Of a DNA stretch of 64,000 nucleotides, positions 36,872 to 45,992 are shown piece after piece. Location of the stretch: assembly GCA_963824985.1 (NCBI GenBank), contig CAWGRQ010000031.1:248001-312000 (forward strand), given 5' to 3'. A program made the translations under genes and the position numbers. Numbering within the stretch: the first letter of the stretch is position 1; every line of letters begins with the position of its first letter. The notes under the pieces were generated by a model. It made no database searches, was not told the DNA's origin, and saw nothing but the letters and a program-made list of their open reading frames with translations. This DNA comes from JAFNAG01 sp963824985 (GTDB lineage: Bacteria; Acidobacteriota; UBA6911).

Positions 36872-37939
36872 TCACTGACAGTTCTGGCCGACACACAGAT
36901 TCTTGCTGAAAAACGGCATGACGCAGTTCTGAAAGCGAACCCCCATGGCGCTGGTGTGCGTGCCGGAGTAGATTTCGAACGTGTGGACGATGCCGTAGGC
37001 GTCGAAAATATCGTGCAGCTTGGCCGTATCGACCCGCAATCCGTCCTGGTCGCCGACGTCCGTGGCGATGGCTTGGTACTGTTTCAAATTGCCGATATAC
37101 TGATCGACAAACGCCAGAATAGCGTTGGCAGTCCATTTGGCGACTACATCCTGCTGGACTTGGCCGTCCTTTGTCGGCATATCGAGATAAAGGGGCGGTT
37201 TCTTGGGATTCGGCGACCACGCGGCGGCGGATGCGAGTTGAATGCCGAGGCCGGGCGCCTTGGCTGCTTCCGCGGGCGTCTTGGCCGCTTCCAAGACCGC
37301 TTCGCCGGCGGCATTGCCCCGTCCGGCTGCCCGGGGGGACATACAGCATGGGCTCATGATATACAGGCTGCCGAAGACATCGGGATGCTTCATGCCAATC
37401 CGGGTGGCGCCGTATCCGCCCATGGAGTGGCCGACAAGCCCCCGGCTGGTCCGCTTCTCGATCGTCCGGTAATGAGCGTCAATATAGGCGACGACATCAC
37501 GCGCAATGAAGTTCTCAAAGTCCCCTGTCGTCACGGAGCTCGAATACATCGAGCCGTTGTAGACGTTTTTCGAGTCGGGCAGCACCACGATCATTTCCTG
37601 AGATCCTTGCGCAAAAGCGCCTTCGATCGTTTGCGGCACGTGGATCTCCTGAGACCATTGCGAAGCGCCGACGGAATAGCCGTGAAGGGCGTAAACAACA
37701 GGATACCGACGCGACTTTTCCCGGGCATAGCTGGGCGGCAGAAAGACGATGACCTCACGATCGACGTTGTCGCCTGACAGATTGCCTTCCAGGGCCTTGC
37801 CGTGAACCTTGATGTGCTCCACCGTTGCCGGCTTGGCGCCGGGCACGAGTGGAGGCACGTCGGTCTTTACCTGGGCCGAGGCCATCGTTGCCAACCCAAG
37901 AGAAATCACCAGCACGAAAAAAACAGTAGTTCTTGTCAT
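36872..37939 (-). CDS. Secreted alpha/beta-hydrolase esterase (esterase D-like)
   Basis: A 355-residue secreted hydrolase. Start at 37939 with a GAGGGAG ribosome-binding site; the signal peptide is TVFFVLVISLGLATMASA. The core has FLPPSYAREKSRRYPVVYAL, the nucleophile elbow GHSMGGYGATRIG and a late GTHTSAMG that should supply the catalytic His. Esterase D/feruloyl esterase-like enzymes of this fold act on acyl esters of sugars or phenolics. Two cysteines near the C terminus may form a disulfide. A truncated copy of its end lies at 35768-35905. The frame is open much further upstream, but that part is not homologous. Confidence 0.87.
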   Translation of the reverse strand: MTRTTVFFVLVISLGLATMASAQVKTDVPPLVPGAKPATVEHIKVHGKALEGNLSGDNVDREVIVFLPPSYAREKSRRYPVVYALHGYSVGASQWSQEIHVPQTIEGAFAQGSQEMIVVLPDSKNVYNGSMYSSSVTTGDFENFIARDVVAYIDAHYRTIEKRTSRGLVGHSMGGYGATRIGMKHPDVFGSLYIMSPCCMSPRAAGRGNAAGEAVLEAAKTPAEAAKAPGLGIQLASAAAWSPNPKKPPLYLDMPTKDGQVQQDVVAKWTANAILAFVDQYIGNLKQYQAIATDVGDQDGLRVDTAKLHDIFDAYGIVHTFEIYSGTHTSAMGVRFQNCVMPFFSKNLCVGQNCQ

Positions 37940-38302
37940 TAAATAACTCCCTCTAATTCCATGCAAAAGATCGGAAGAAGTGGCTGCCTTTGTTGCCGCT
38001 CGCTTCAGAAGTTGGGTCGGATCAGCCGGCCTCTCCATTTGCCAATAGAATAAATTTTTCGCTTCGCGGTCCGGACCTCCGGTTGGCATTCTATAGCCAA
38101 ACCGCACCGCAAAATCCGGCATTTTTTGGCCAGAAGGCGCCGAGGTGTGCAAAGTCCATGACCGAGGCGGTAACCACAGCGAAAACCGGGGACTTGCCTT
38201 GTTCCCGGCCGCAGCATCCGGGCGGGAACTTATTTGCACCGAATTCGTCTGTCTCGTAATAGGAAATTGGATGCGGTTCAGCAAAGCCCGGTTGGAGATG
38301 CC
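37940..38302. promoter_or_regulatory. Divergent upstream region of esterase and FG-GAP protein genes
   Basis: About 360 bp between two divergently read secreted-protein genes. It must hold both promoters, but I cannot point to clear -35/-10 pairs. Confidence 0.3.
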
Positions 38303-39787
38303 ATGATGCGCAAACTCATGCTGCCCACGCTTATCTGTCTTCTGACTATATGCGGGCCATACTTTTTCCCGCAGCAGCAGGCCGCCCCCGACAACAAGGA
38401 CACGACGGTCTTGCCCGGCGGACGGATCGGCGACTGCATTGATGTCGTCAATGCCAAAGACGAGGCGCGGTCGAAACGATTCCCGAACGAGGAGAACGGC
38501 GAGTTGTCCGGAGCGAAGGCGCGAGTGGGCAATGGCGCGTCGCCCGTGGGCGCGAAAGGCCGGTTGGGGAATACAGTCGATGCCAAGGTCATCGGCGGGT
38601 TGCGCCCGTTCGCAACCGGTCCCCGAGGTCCGTTTACGGGCGAAGGCCGAATGCTCACCGAGGGGCGCATCTTCGCGATGAGCACCGACGATCTGGATCG
38701 CGACGGCCGTTCGGACATCGTCGTTTCCGACTTCCTGAACCCTGCAAGGGTGCTCTGGAACGATGCCGCCCGTGCATTCACCAGGGTCCTCAAGCTGACG
38801 GCGACCCCCGAGACGGCAACCGAGGGTCACGGCGTCGCGATCGCCGATTTTAACGGCGATCGGATGCTCGACCTGTTCCTGGTCTACAACGGGCGCCCGT
38901 CGCGGCTGTTGTTCGGTGACGGAAAGGGAGGCTTTACCGACAGCGGCCGCTCAATCGGCGAGCCGGGACTCAACGGCACGTCGGTCACCGCCGCCGACGT
39001 GGATGGGGACGGCGATCTTGACGCCCTCGTCTCCCACTTCCAGCAGGCTGATCTGATCTACTTGAACAACGGGAAGGGCACCTTCACGGTGAGCCCTCAG
39101 GCTCTCGAAGGCAACGCCGTTCTCGGAGACGTGGATGGGGACGGCGACCCCGATGCCGTCTGCGTCCCCGGCGGAGGGGAGGGCCCGGCTTCGATCTGGC
39201 TGAACACGAAGGGTCACTTTGCCCGACAGGATGCGATGCTCGACATCGGCGAGGGGATCGCCTCCCTGTCGCTGGCGGACTTCAGCGGCGACCGAGCCCT
39301 GGATCTTGTCGTGCTCGGCAGATCGGCGAAGACCACACTCTGGAAGAACAACGGACGCGGCGGATTCCAAAAACTCGGCCCGTCGCTCGAATCCGGGACC
39401 CGGATGTCCGTCGGCGACATCGATCTCGACGGCGATCCCGACCTTGTGGTCGGCAACGTCGTTTGGCTCAACATCGATGGCAGTCGTTTCGAGAACGTCC
39501 AGGCACTCGACCTCGGCGACCTGCCGACGGCGATGTGCCTGACGGATATCGACAATGACGGCGATCTCGACCTGCTCGCCAACCGCGGCAGCCGTGCACT
39601 GGGAAGGACGGAGCTTCTATTGTTCGAGAACACGCTGCGCCGGCCGTCGGTTGATGAGCTGCCGCACGGCCGCAAGCTTAATTCAAAGCGGCCTGAGGGC
39701 CGCGCAATCCTACTCGTTTCTCAGCACGATCGCGGGATCGACGCGCATGGCGATCTCCGCCATCCGGCGCTGGCCCCGCGCCAGTAG
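38303..39787 (+). CDS. FG-GAP/VCBS-repeat secreted protein
   Basis: A protein of up to 494 residues with a signal peptide (LMLPTLICLLTICG). The body holds about seven FG-GAP/VCBS repeats with calcium-binding acidic loops such as DLDRDGRSDIVVSD, DVDGDGDLDALVSH, DVDGDGDPDAV, DIDLDGDPDLVV and DIDNDGDLDLLA. Such propellers occur in adhesins and exported binding proteins. The true end may be near 39690; the last 35 codons overlap a permease remnant on the other strand and have no repeat character. The ATG at 38303 has a GGAG site 6 nt before. Confidence 0.82.
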   Translation: MMRKLMLPTLICLLTICGPYFFPQQQAAPDNKDTTVLPGGRIGDCIDVVNAKDEARSKRFPNEENGELSGAKARVGNGASPVGAKGRLGNTVDAKVIGGLRPFATGPRGPFTGEGRMLTEGRIFAMSTDDLDRDGRSDIVVSDFLNPARVLWNDAARAFTRVLKLTATPETATEGHGVAIADFNGDRMLDLFLVYNGRPSRLLFGDGKGGFTDSGRSIGEPGLNGTSVTAADVDGDGDLDALVSHFQQADLIYLNNGKGTFTVSPQALEGNAVLGDVDGDGDPDAVCVPGGGEGPASIWLNTKGHFARQDAMLDIGEGIASLSLADFSGDRALDLVVLGRSAKTTLWKNNGRGGFQKLGPSLESGTRMSVGDIDLDGDPDLVVGNVVWLNIDGSRFENVQALDLGDLPTAMCLTDIDNDGDLDLLANRGSRALGRTELLLFENTLRRPSVDELPHGRKLNSKRPEGRAILLVSQHDRGIDAHGDLRHPALAPRQ

Positions 39788-40030
39788 CAGCCCAACCGCA
39801 TTTGTGCAGGCGATGAGCAGCAGGCAGACGGTTGCTGCGGACGGCAGCAGGAGGCCGGTGCGAACGTCGCCGCCCAGGTACTGCAGGAGGCTGATCAGCC
39901 GCAGGCCTTTGCCCTTGTTGCTGTCGGCGTATTCGCGTTCGAGTGCGCTGGAGATGGTGTTGATGTCCATCTGGGCCTGAACCAGGGTGACGTCCGGCTT
40001 CAGTCGGCCGACGAGGTAGTAGTTGTGGCG
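39710..40030 (-). pseudogene. ADOP permease remnant
   Basis: About 104 codons read NYYLVGRLKPDVTLVQAQ, then VGLLLARGQRRMAEIAM, and jump to the permease end VDPAIVLRNE. The central FtsX part of a MacB-type permease is deleted, and the front joins a tyrosine recombinase fragment in the same frame. It is unrelated in position to the intact permease at 3015, but of the same family. Confidence 0.65.
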
Positions 40031-40109
40031 ATTCCGCTCAAGTGCAGGTTGCTGGCAATGGGCCTTGGTCGCGGACACTACCGAGGCCTCTCCATTCTCG
40101 ACCTTACGG

Positions 40110-40400
40110 GATAGACTACACAAGGATGATGACGCGTGCCGCATCTTTGGTGCGGATGATGTTGTGGCGCGGTAATCTGCCAGCCGCTTCAACCCATCCG
40201 CGAGATCCTGGCGCGCCACAATGGCGTAACGACGGTAAATGCTCTCCGTCTTGTGCCCAACCAGCTTCATGGCCACCGAGCGGGGCACGCCGGCCCGCTC
40301 CAGATTCCGGACCGCGGTCCGGCGGAAATCGTGCGGGATCCTGCCGACGAGCTCCACCTTCTCTGTTGCGGTCTGCCAGGACTGGACATCCCCCTTATCA
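40110..40400 (-). pseudogene. Tyrosine recombinase (integrase) C-terminal fragment
   Basis: The stretch contains HDFRRTAVRNLERAGV, MKLVGHKTESIYRRYAI and LADGLKRLADY, the end of a tyrosine-type integrase with its catalytic His-x-x-Arg, His and Tyr. The front half is missing. It lies at the 3' side of tRNA-Leu (40671-40758), a classical integration site, so it marks a decayed genomic island. The sequence continues in frame into a permease fragment. Confidence 0.65.
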
Positions 40401-40670
40401 GCTGGTGGAGCGGATCCTTATTGCGCAGGATCCGTTCAACCCTCCGGGAGTCGCTTCGGTTCATTTTCATCTTCCTGATTCGGACCGATTCGGCGCGATA
40501 GTCGCGGTATCCGGAGACTATCCGGGGCATTCGCGATGCGCGCGTTTTCGGTCAGATTTTCGAAAGGAGACCGCGAGCGATTTTTTCGGAATAAGTACAA
40601 TTTAAGTACAATGGGTCTTGTTTTGGGCTTTTCCGGGGAAGATCAGATTTGGCTAAGTTATTGATTCTAT

Positions 40671-40758
40671 TGGTGCCGAAGGAGGGGGTCGAACCCTCAT
40701 GGCCGCAAGGGCCGCGGGATTTTGAGTCCCGTGCGTCTGCCAATTCCGCCACTTCGGC
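40671..40758 (-). tRNA. tRNA-Leu (CAA)
   Basis: A class II tRNA with a long variable arm. On the minus strand it starts GCCGAAGTGGCGGAATTGGC, has the anticodon stem GGGA-CTCAAAA-TCCC giving the CAA anticodon, a GGGTTCGACCC T-arm, and an encoded CCA end. The 7-bp acceptor stem pairs fully. It flanks an integrase fragment on its 3' side. Direct repeats AAGTACAAT near 40596 and 40608 lie between the two. Confidence 0.95.
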
Positions 40759-41247
40759 ACGCGAAGCTGCCCGCTGGTTGCCACGCGGGCGAGAAATGGT
40801 AGCCCATCCCCCCGCCATGAGTCAATCGAAGGAAATCGCTACCCCAACAAACTCTACCAACGACAACCTCTATATCTTCCTTTATATGCTCCAGCCGTTT
40901 GTTGGCACGATCCGGTCGGGGTGTTCCATATCCACCCCATATCCACCGGGCAAGACGGGTCCGACGGCGGCATGAGGCAAGCGAAGTTCGACTGCGGCAT
41001 AAAAGCGGCATTAGAGAGGATCCGCGCCTCGGCAAATGCGCCCGGACCAGCACCGCCAAGCCGGCGCCGGACTCACAATTGCCGGCTTCCGAACCAGGCT
41101 GAGCGCTGCCCGGCACATCCTCAAACCGCAGAAAAACAGCCAAAACGGCCTCCGTCCTGGTCTCTTTATTAATTACCGTAACCCTTTTCGCAGCAACCTA
41201 TGGCCCGGCTTCTCGCGACCCGCACCGTCGCCCGAACCGCATCAATT
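40759..41247. other. Long non-coding region between tRNA-Leu and carD
   Basis: About 490 bp between the tRNA and the carD promoter. I find no gene or obvious repeat. The island remnant on the other side of the tRNA does not extend here. Confidence 0.4.
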
Positions 41248-41276
41248 TTGACTATGGAGGACATTTGCGGTAGAAT
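41248..41276 (+). promoter_or_regulatory. Promoter of carD
   Basis: TTGACT at 41248-41253 and TAGAAT at 41271-41276 are 17 bp apart, near sigma-70 consensus. The carD start follows 20 bp later with a GGAGGTAAT site, giving a short leader. Confidence 0.7.
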
Positions 41277-41296
41277 AGAACGTTCCCGGAGGTAAT

Positions 41297-41809
41297 ATGG
41301 AATTTCGTGTGGGTGAAAAGGTAGTCTACCCAAACCATGGCGTCGGCATCATCGAGGAGGTCACCAACCGTTCGGTGAACGGTATCCCCGAAGAATTTTA
41401 TCTGCTCAGAATTCATTCCAACGCTTCCGTCGTCATGGTGCCAACCGCCAACGTCAAGAACGTCGGCCTCCGCAAGATCATCCGCAAGGTGGATTGCGAG
41501 GGGCTGTACAAGCTCCTGGAAGAGGACTTTTTCGAACCCGCCGCCGACTGGAAGGGACGCTACAAGGAGCACTGCGACAAGATGCGCACCGGCTCCATCT
41601 TCCAGGTGGCCGAGGTGCTTAAAAACCTGGTCTACCTCAGCTTCAAGAAGAACCTCTCCTTCCGCGAAAAGCGCATGCTGGATCGCGCCAAACAGTTGAT
41701 TATCACCGAGATCGCCACCGTCCGCGGCATCAGTGAGAGGTCGGTTGAAGACCACATCGACAGATCGTTGGCCGAAGCATACGCCCGATCCGTGAAGGCT
41801 TCCGCCTAA
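41297..41809 (+). CDS. carD: CarD/CdnL-family RNA polymerase-binding regulator
   Basis: A 170-residue transcription factor that binds RNA polymerase beta and stabilises open complexes at stable-RNA promoters. The N-terminal CarD/CdnL RNAP-interacting domain shows FRVGEKVVYPNHGVGIIEEV and VMVPTANVKNVGLR; the C-terminal helical DNA-binding part has KEHCDKMRTGSIFQVAEVL and FREKRMLDRAKQLIITEIA. A GGAGGTAAT ribosome-binding site and a strong promoter precede it. The CNNM gene starts 4 nt after its stop and is probably co-transcribed. Confidence 0.9.
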   Translation: MEFRVGEKVVYPNHGVGIIEEVTNRSVNGIPEEFYLLRIHSNASVVMVPTANVKNVGLRKIIRKVDCEGLYKLLEEDFFEPAADWKGRYKEHCDKMRTGSIFQVAEVLKNLVYLSFKKNLSFREKRMLDRAKQLIITEIATVRGISERSVEDHIDRSLAEAYARSVKASA

Positions 41810-41813
41810 CCAA

Positions 41814-43118
41814 TTGCACGCGCCGGCAGCTTATTTCGCTCTCGTATTTCTGTTCCTGGTTCTATCTCTGTTCTTTTCCGCCTCGGAGACCGCTCTGATG
41901 GCGGTCAGCCGCCTCCGCCTCAAGTACCTGGCGGAGGCCGGCGACAGGCGCGCCCAGTTCATCAAGCGCACGATCGCCAATCCCGACCGCCTCCTCGGCG
42001 TGATCCTGCTCGGCAACACCCTCGCCAACATCTCCGCCGCCAGCCTGGTCACCTACCTGGTCGCCACCTATTCCCCGGCCGATATGGTCGGGACCATGGG
42101 CCTGATGGCATCGGCGGCGCTCACCATCGTGATCCTGATCTTCTGTGAGCTGACCCCCAAGATCATCGCCGCGACCCATGCCGAACAGGCGTCCCGAAAG
42201 CTCATCCTGCCGATCCGCGTGTCGATGTGGCTGCTTTCGCCCCTGGCCGCCCTGGCGGCGTTCATCGCCAATCGCATCGTCCGGATCATCGGCCTCGCCA
42301 CCAACGCCAGCCCCTTCGCCCACGCCCTCAGCGAGGAGGAAATCAGGTCCATCATTGCCGGATCGCCCGACCTGGTCATGGCAGAAGCCCGCAAGGAGAT
42401 GCTGCACAACGTCTTCGAAATCGGCGACACCCACGTGCGCGAAATCATGATCCCGCGCACCGACGTGACCGCCCTGGAAATCTCCGCGCCCATCCCCGAA
42501 ATCCTGGAGCTCTTCGGAAAAACCCACTACTCGCGCATTCCCGTTTACCGCCGGAATTTCGACAACGTGATCGGCATACTTTACGGGAAGGACCTGCTCC
42601 CACACATGCGGAACCCGGGCGACATCAACCTGCAGGTCCTGCTCCGGCCCGTCCATTTCGTGCCCGACTCGGCCCGGCTCGAACCCGTGCTTCGCCAGAT
42701 GCAGTCGATGCACCTGCATATGGGGATCGTGGTCGACGAGTTCGGCGGCGTCGAGGGGATCCTCACCCTCGAAGACCTGCTCGAGGAAATTGTGGGGGAG
42801 ATTCGCGACGAACACGACACCGAAACTGAACCGGTGCGAGAGCTGGGGCCGGGAGTTTTTTCCGTCACCGGCAACCTCCCGGTCCGTGATTTCAATCGGT
42901 CATTCGAAATCAAGATCCCCGAGTCGCGGGAGTATGCCACGATCGCGGGCTTCCTGCAGACCCGCACCGGACGTCTGCTCCAGGCGGGGGAAAGCGTCCG
43001 CTACCAGGGATTGAATTTCGTCATCGACAAGACCGACGGCCTGAAGATCGTCCAGGTGCGCGTTCGGGTTCCGATGACCAAAGAAGACAAGAGCGCGATT
43101 CCCGCGGGAGGCGCGTAA
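41814..43118 (+). CDS. CNNM/CorC-type membrane protein (hemolysin family)
   Basis: A 434-residue protein with an N-terminal CNNM (DUF21) domain of about three or four helices (FALVFLFLVLSLFFSASETA), a CBS-domain pair in the middle (IMIPRTDVTALEIS, HLHMGIVVDEFGGVEGI) and a C-terminal CorC/HlyC domain (YATIAGFLQTRTGRLL). Members are linked to Mg2+/Co2+ efflux and divalent-cation homeostasis. I choose the TTG at 41814, which is 4 nt after the carD stop and supports translational coupling; a later ATG at 41899 would cut off the first helix. Confidence 0.85.
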   Translation: MHAPAAYFALVFLFLVLSLFFSASETALMAVSRLRLKYLAEAGDRRAQFIKRTIANPDRLLGVILLGNTLANISAASLVTYLVATYSPADMVGTMGLMASAALTIVILIFCELTPKIIAATHAEQASRKLILPIRVSMWLLSPLAALAAFIANRIVRIIGLATNASPFAHALSEEEIRSIIAGSPDLVMAEARKEMLHNVFEIGDTHVREIMIPRTDVTALEISAPIPEILELFGKTHYSRIPVYRRNFDNVIGILYGKDLLPHMRNPGDINLQVLLRPVHFVPDSARLEPVLRQMQSMHLHMGIVVDEFGGVEGILTLEDLLEEIVGEIRDEHDTETEPVRELGPGVFSVTGNLPVRDFNRSFEIKIPESREYATIAGFLQTRTGRLLQAGESVRYQGLNFVIDKTDGLKIVQVRVRVPMTKEDKSAIPAGGA

Positions 43119-43148
43119 AGCGCCCGCCCTCATACCCTCCCGCACCGA

Positions 43149-43443
43149 GGAGTCTGTCCGAGAATCAGGAGGGATCGCGCGCATGGGGCTTGCGCGGCGA
43201 GCGCAAGGCACGAGGAGGAGGCGATGTCGGTGCACATCGTTAAAGACGAGCAACGCAGCGATCGCCGGGCAAGCCCCATGCGCCCTTCGGGTTCCGGCGG
43301 CGCAAAGGCATCTGCGGCGTTGGCGCTCCTCGACGATGTACAGCCACATCGCCTGCGCTCCGCCTGGCATCTGCCCCCGCCAGCAGCGCCGCAGGCGCGA
43401 CGGTGCTCGGAATCCAGCCCCTCCTAATTCTCGGACAGACTCC
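43149..43443. mobile_element. 295-bp element with 25-bp terminal inverted repeats
   Basis: GGAGTCTGTCCGAGAATCAG at the left end is mirrored by the reverse complement of the right end (ATTCTCGGACAGACTCC). Inside, GCATGGGGCTTGC and GCAAGCCCCATGC form a second stem at 43181-43281, and CGATGT-xxxxxx-ACATCG hairpins occur twice. A copy of the inner core lies at 46141-46262 in the opposite orientation. There is no transposase. This is a miniature inverted-repeat element placed between CNNM and hemL. Confidence 0.8.
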
Positions 43444-43457
43444 AAGAGACCCGCCAG

Positions 43458-44747
43458 TCAGCGGGCGCTCAATGCCCGGAACGCCCCCGCGGCCGCGCGG
43501 ATCGTCGCATCGATATCCCGGCGGCTGTGGGCCGTGGAAACGAAACAGGCCTCGAACTGCGAAGGGGCAATATATACGCCGCGCTCCAGAAGGGCGTGGA
43601 AGAAGCGCCCGAAACTTTGCGTATCGCTCGTGCGCGCCGACTGGAAGTCGGTGACCGGCGACGAAGTGAAGAAGACCGTCAACATCGAACCCGCGCGGTT
43701 GATCTGCACCGGACAGCCGCCCTCAAACGCCCCCTTGCGCAGCCCTTCGGCCAGCCGCGCCGACATCTCTTCCAAGCCTTCATAAACACCCGGTTTCTGG
43801 AGCGCCTTCAGCATCGCGATACCGGCCGCAACCGCCAAGGGATTTCCCGAGAGGGTTCCGGCCTGATACATCGGCCCCTGCGGCGCCACCCAATCCATGA
43901 TCGACCGGGTGCCGCCATAGGCACCCACCGGCAGCCCGCCTCCGATGATCTTGCCCAGGCAGCTGAGATCCGGCCGGACGCGGAACACCTCCTGCGCGCC
44001 GCCATAGGCAACCCGGAATCCGGTCATCACCTCGTCGAAAATCAGCAGGGTGCCGTTCTCACGTGTCAGTTTCCTGAGCCGTTGCAGAAATCCTTTCGCA
44101 GGAGGGACCGTTCCCATGTTGCCCGCCACCGGTTCCACGATAATGGCGGCGATCTCCGAGCGATTCCGCTCGAGCACGCGCTGCACGGTATCGCCGTCGT
44201 TGTACGGAATCGAAATCGTAAGCGCCGAGTCTTCCGGCGGAACCCCCGGACTGTCGGGCAATCCGAGCGTCGCCACGCCGGAACCGGCCTTGACCAGCAG
44301 GCTGTCCGCATGCCCGTGATAGCAGCCGTCGAACTTGATGATCTTGTTGCGGCCCGTGAAGGCGCGCGCCAGCCGGATGGCGCTCATAGTCGCCTCGGTA
44401 CCCGAATTCACCAGCCGCACCTTTTCGATCGAAGGGACCGCCTTGCAGATCATCTCGGCCAGAATGATTTCGTTTTCCGTCGGAGCGCCATAACTGGTCC
44501 CTCGTCCGATCTGTACGCGCAGCGCCTCCTTTACCTGCGGCGCCGCATGCCCGAGAATCAGCGGACCCCACGACCCGACGTAGTCGATGTAGGAGGCGCC
44601 GTCGACATCCGTCATCCGGCTGCCCCGGCCCGACTTGATGAACAGCGGGTTCCCGCCCACGCTGCGGAATGCACGCACCGGGCTGTTCACACCCCCCGGA
44701 ATGAACCGGTTGGCCCTGACAAACAGATCGTTCGAACGCTTGTTCAC
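43458..44747 (-). CDS. hemL: Glutamate-1-semialdehyde 2,1-aminomutase
   Basis: HemL converts glutamate-1-semialdehyde to 5-aminolevulinate, the C5 route of tetrapyrrole synthesis. The 429-residue chain has FIPGGVNSPVRAFRSV, YIDYVGSWGPLILGHAAP, the substrate-binding LFDEVMTGFRVAYGGAQ-type segment (here LLIFDEVMTGFRVAYGG), and the PLP lysine in LGKIIGGGLPVGAYGG. The start is GTG with GGAG 6 nt upstream. hemB lies 89 nt upstream on the same strand, so the two genes are probably transcribed together. The gene runs back towards the inverted-repeat element at 43149-43443. Confidence 0.95.
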   Translation of the reverse strand: MNKRSNDLFVRANRFIPGGVNSPVRAFRSVGGNPLFIKSGRGSRMTDVDGASYIDYVGSWGPLILGHAAPQVKEALRVQIGRGTSYGAPTENEIILAEMICKAVPSIEKVRLVNSGTEATMSAIRLARAFTGRNKIIKFDGCYHGHADSLLVKAGSGVATLGLPDSPGVPPEDSALTISIPYNDGDTVQRVLERNRSEIAAIIVEPVAGNMGTVPPAKGFLQRLRKLTRENGTLLIFDEVMTGFRVAYGGAQEVFRVRPDLSCLGKIIGGGLPVGAYGGTRSIMDWVAPQGPMYQAGTLSGNPLAVAAGIAMLKALQKPGVYEGLEEMSARLAEGLRKGAFEGGCPVQINRAGSMLTVFFTSSPVTDFQSARTSDTQSFGRFFHALLERGVYIAPSQFEACFVSTAHSRRDIDATIRAAAGAFRALSAR

Positions 44748-44836
44748 TTCTCACTCCAGTTGGAACCCCGACGGCCTCCAGGCCCCCGGAGCCTGAATCC
44801 AGGGGGCCGGGACCGGAAGTTCCATCGGCTTGATGG

Positions 44837-45808
44837 TTACGAAAGCGCCTGCGCGGCCTCTTTCGCGAAATAGGTCAGGATAATGTCGGCGCCCGCGCGC
44901 CGGATGCCGGTCAGCGATTCGAGCATCACCCGCGGCAGATCGAGCCAGCCGAGCCGGCCCGCCGCCACCAGCGCCGAAAACTCGCCGCTGACCTGGTAAG
45001 CCGCCAGAGGCACCGGATAGCGGTCGCGGAGCATGCGGATGACATCCTGATAAGGTCCCGCGGGTTTCACCATGATAATATCCGCCCCCTCCGCCAGGTC
45101 CTGCTCCACTTCCCGCAGCGCCTCCAGGACATTCGCCGGATCCATCTGGTGGCTGCGCCGGTCACCGAACGCAGGCGCGGATTCCGCCGCCTCCCGGAAC
45201 GGGCCATAATAGCCCGATGCGTACTTCACCGCATACGAGAGGATGGGCGTGTTCTCGTGCCCGTTCCGATCCAGGACCGACCGGATCACCCCGACGCGGC
45301 CGTCCATCATGTCCGACGGCGCGACAATGTCGGCCCCCGCGCGCGCGTGCGATAACGCCATCTGCGCCAGCAGGTCGACCGTGGGGTCGTTGAGCACTTC
45401 ATCCCCCCGCACCAGGCCGCAGTGGCCGTGGCTCGTGTATTCGCACAGGCACACGTCCGTGATCACCACCAGGTCCTTGACCTCGCGCTTGAGCGCGCGC
45501 ACCGCCTGCTGCACGATCCCCTGATCGTCATACCCGGACGATCCGCGCTCATCCTTGGTTTCGGGAATCCCGAACAGAATGACGCCGCCTATCCCCAGCG
45601 CCCGAACCGATCGCGCCTCTTCCACGAGGGTGTCAACCGACCATTGATAGTTGCCCGGCATGGAACCGATCTCTTTTTTTACCCCCAACCCCGGACAGAC
45701 AAACATGGGATAAATGAACTGGCCGGGTGACAGACGCGTTTCGCGCACCATGCCGCGAATCGCCGCAGTCATGCGCAACCGCCGCAAGCGTGTAACCGGA
45801 AATGCCAT
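44837..45808 (-). CDS. hemB: Delta-aminolevulinic acid dehydratase (porphobilinogen synthase)
   Basis: HemB condenses two 5-aminolevulinate molecules to porphobilinogen. The 323-residue protein has the catalytic lysines in SYAVKYASGYYGPF and MVKPAGPYQDVIRML, and the zinc-binding cysteines in DVCLCEYTSHGHCG, so it is the zinc-dependent type. The ATG at 45808 has AGGAGGT 6 nt upstream; the earlier in-frame ATG at 45853 adds an unrelated stretch. It forms a pathway pair with hemL. Confidence 0.95.
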   Translation of the reverse strand: MAFPVTRLRRLRMTAAIRGMVRETRLSPGQFIYPMFVCPGLGVKKEIGSMPGNYQWSVDTLVEEARSVRALGIGGVILFGIPETKDERGSSGYDDQGIVQQAVRALKREVKDLVVITDVCLCEYTSHGHCGLVRGDEVLNDPTVDLLAQMALSHARAGADIVAPSDMMDGRVGVIRSVLDRNGHENTPILSYAVKYASGYYGPFREAAESAPAFGDRRSHQMDPANVLEALREVEQDLAEGADIIMVKPAGPYQDVIRMLRDRYPVPLAAYQVSGEFSALVAAGRLGWLDLPRVMLESLTGIRRAGADIILTYFAKEAAQALS

Positions 45809-45992
45809 GGACGACCTCCTGCCCGCAAGAGCGCGTTTATCGCCAAAAAACATTCAGTATAGCAAATATCAGGGGTGGGAAACAAAAAGGGGGCATTCCA
45901 GATCTCCGATCGGATTGTGGCCGGGAACCCGGAAGGGGTCGGGATCGGCTTTTAGTAAATGGGCAGGCATATGGTCAGAGGCTGCTAAAAAC

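Noticed and set aside
40552..40818. Minus-strand frame over the tRNA-Leu gene
   Set aside because: It is the conceptual translation of the tRNA; the cloverleaf explains the sequence.
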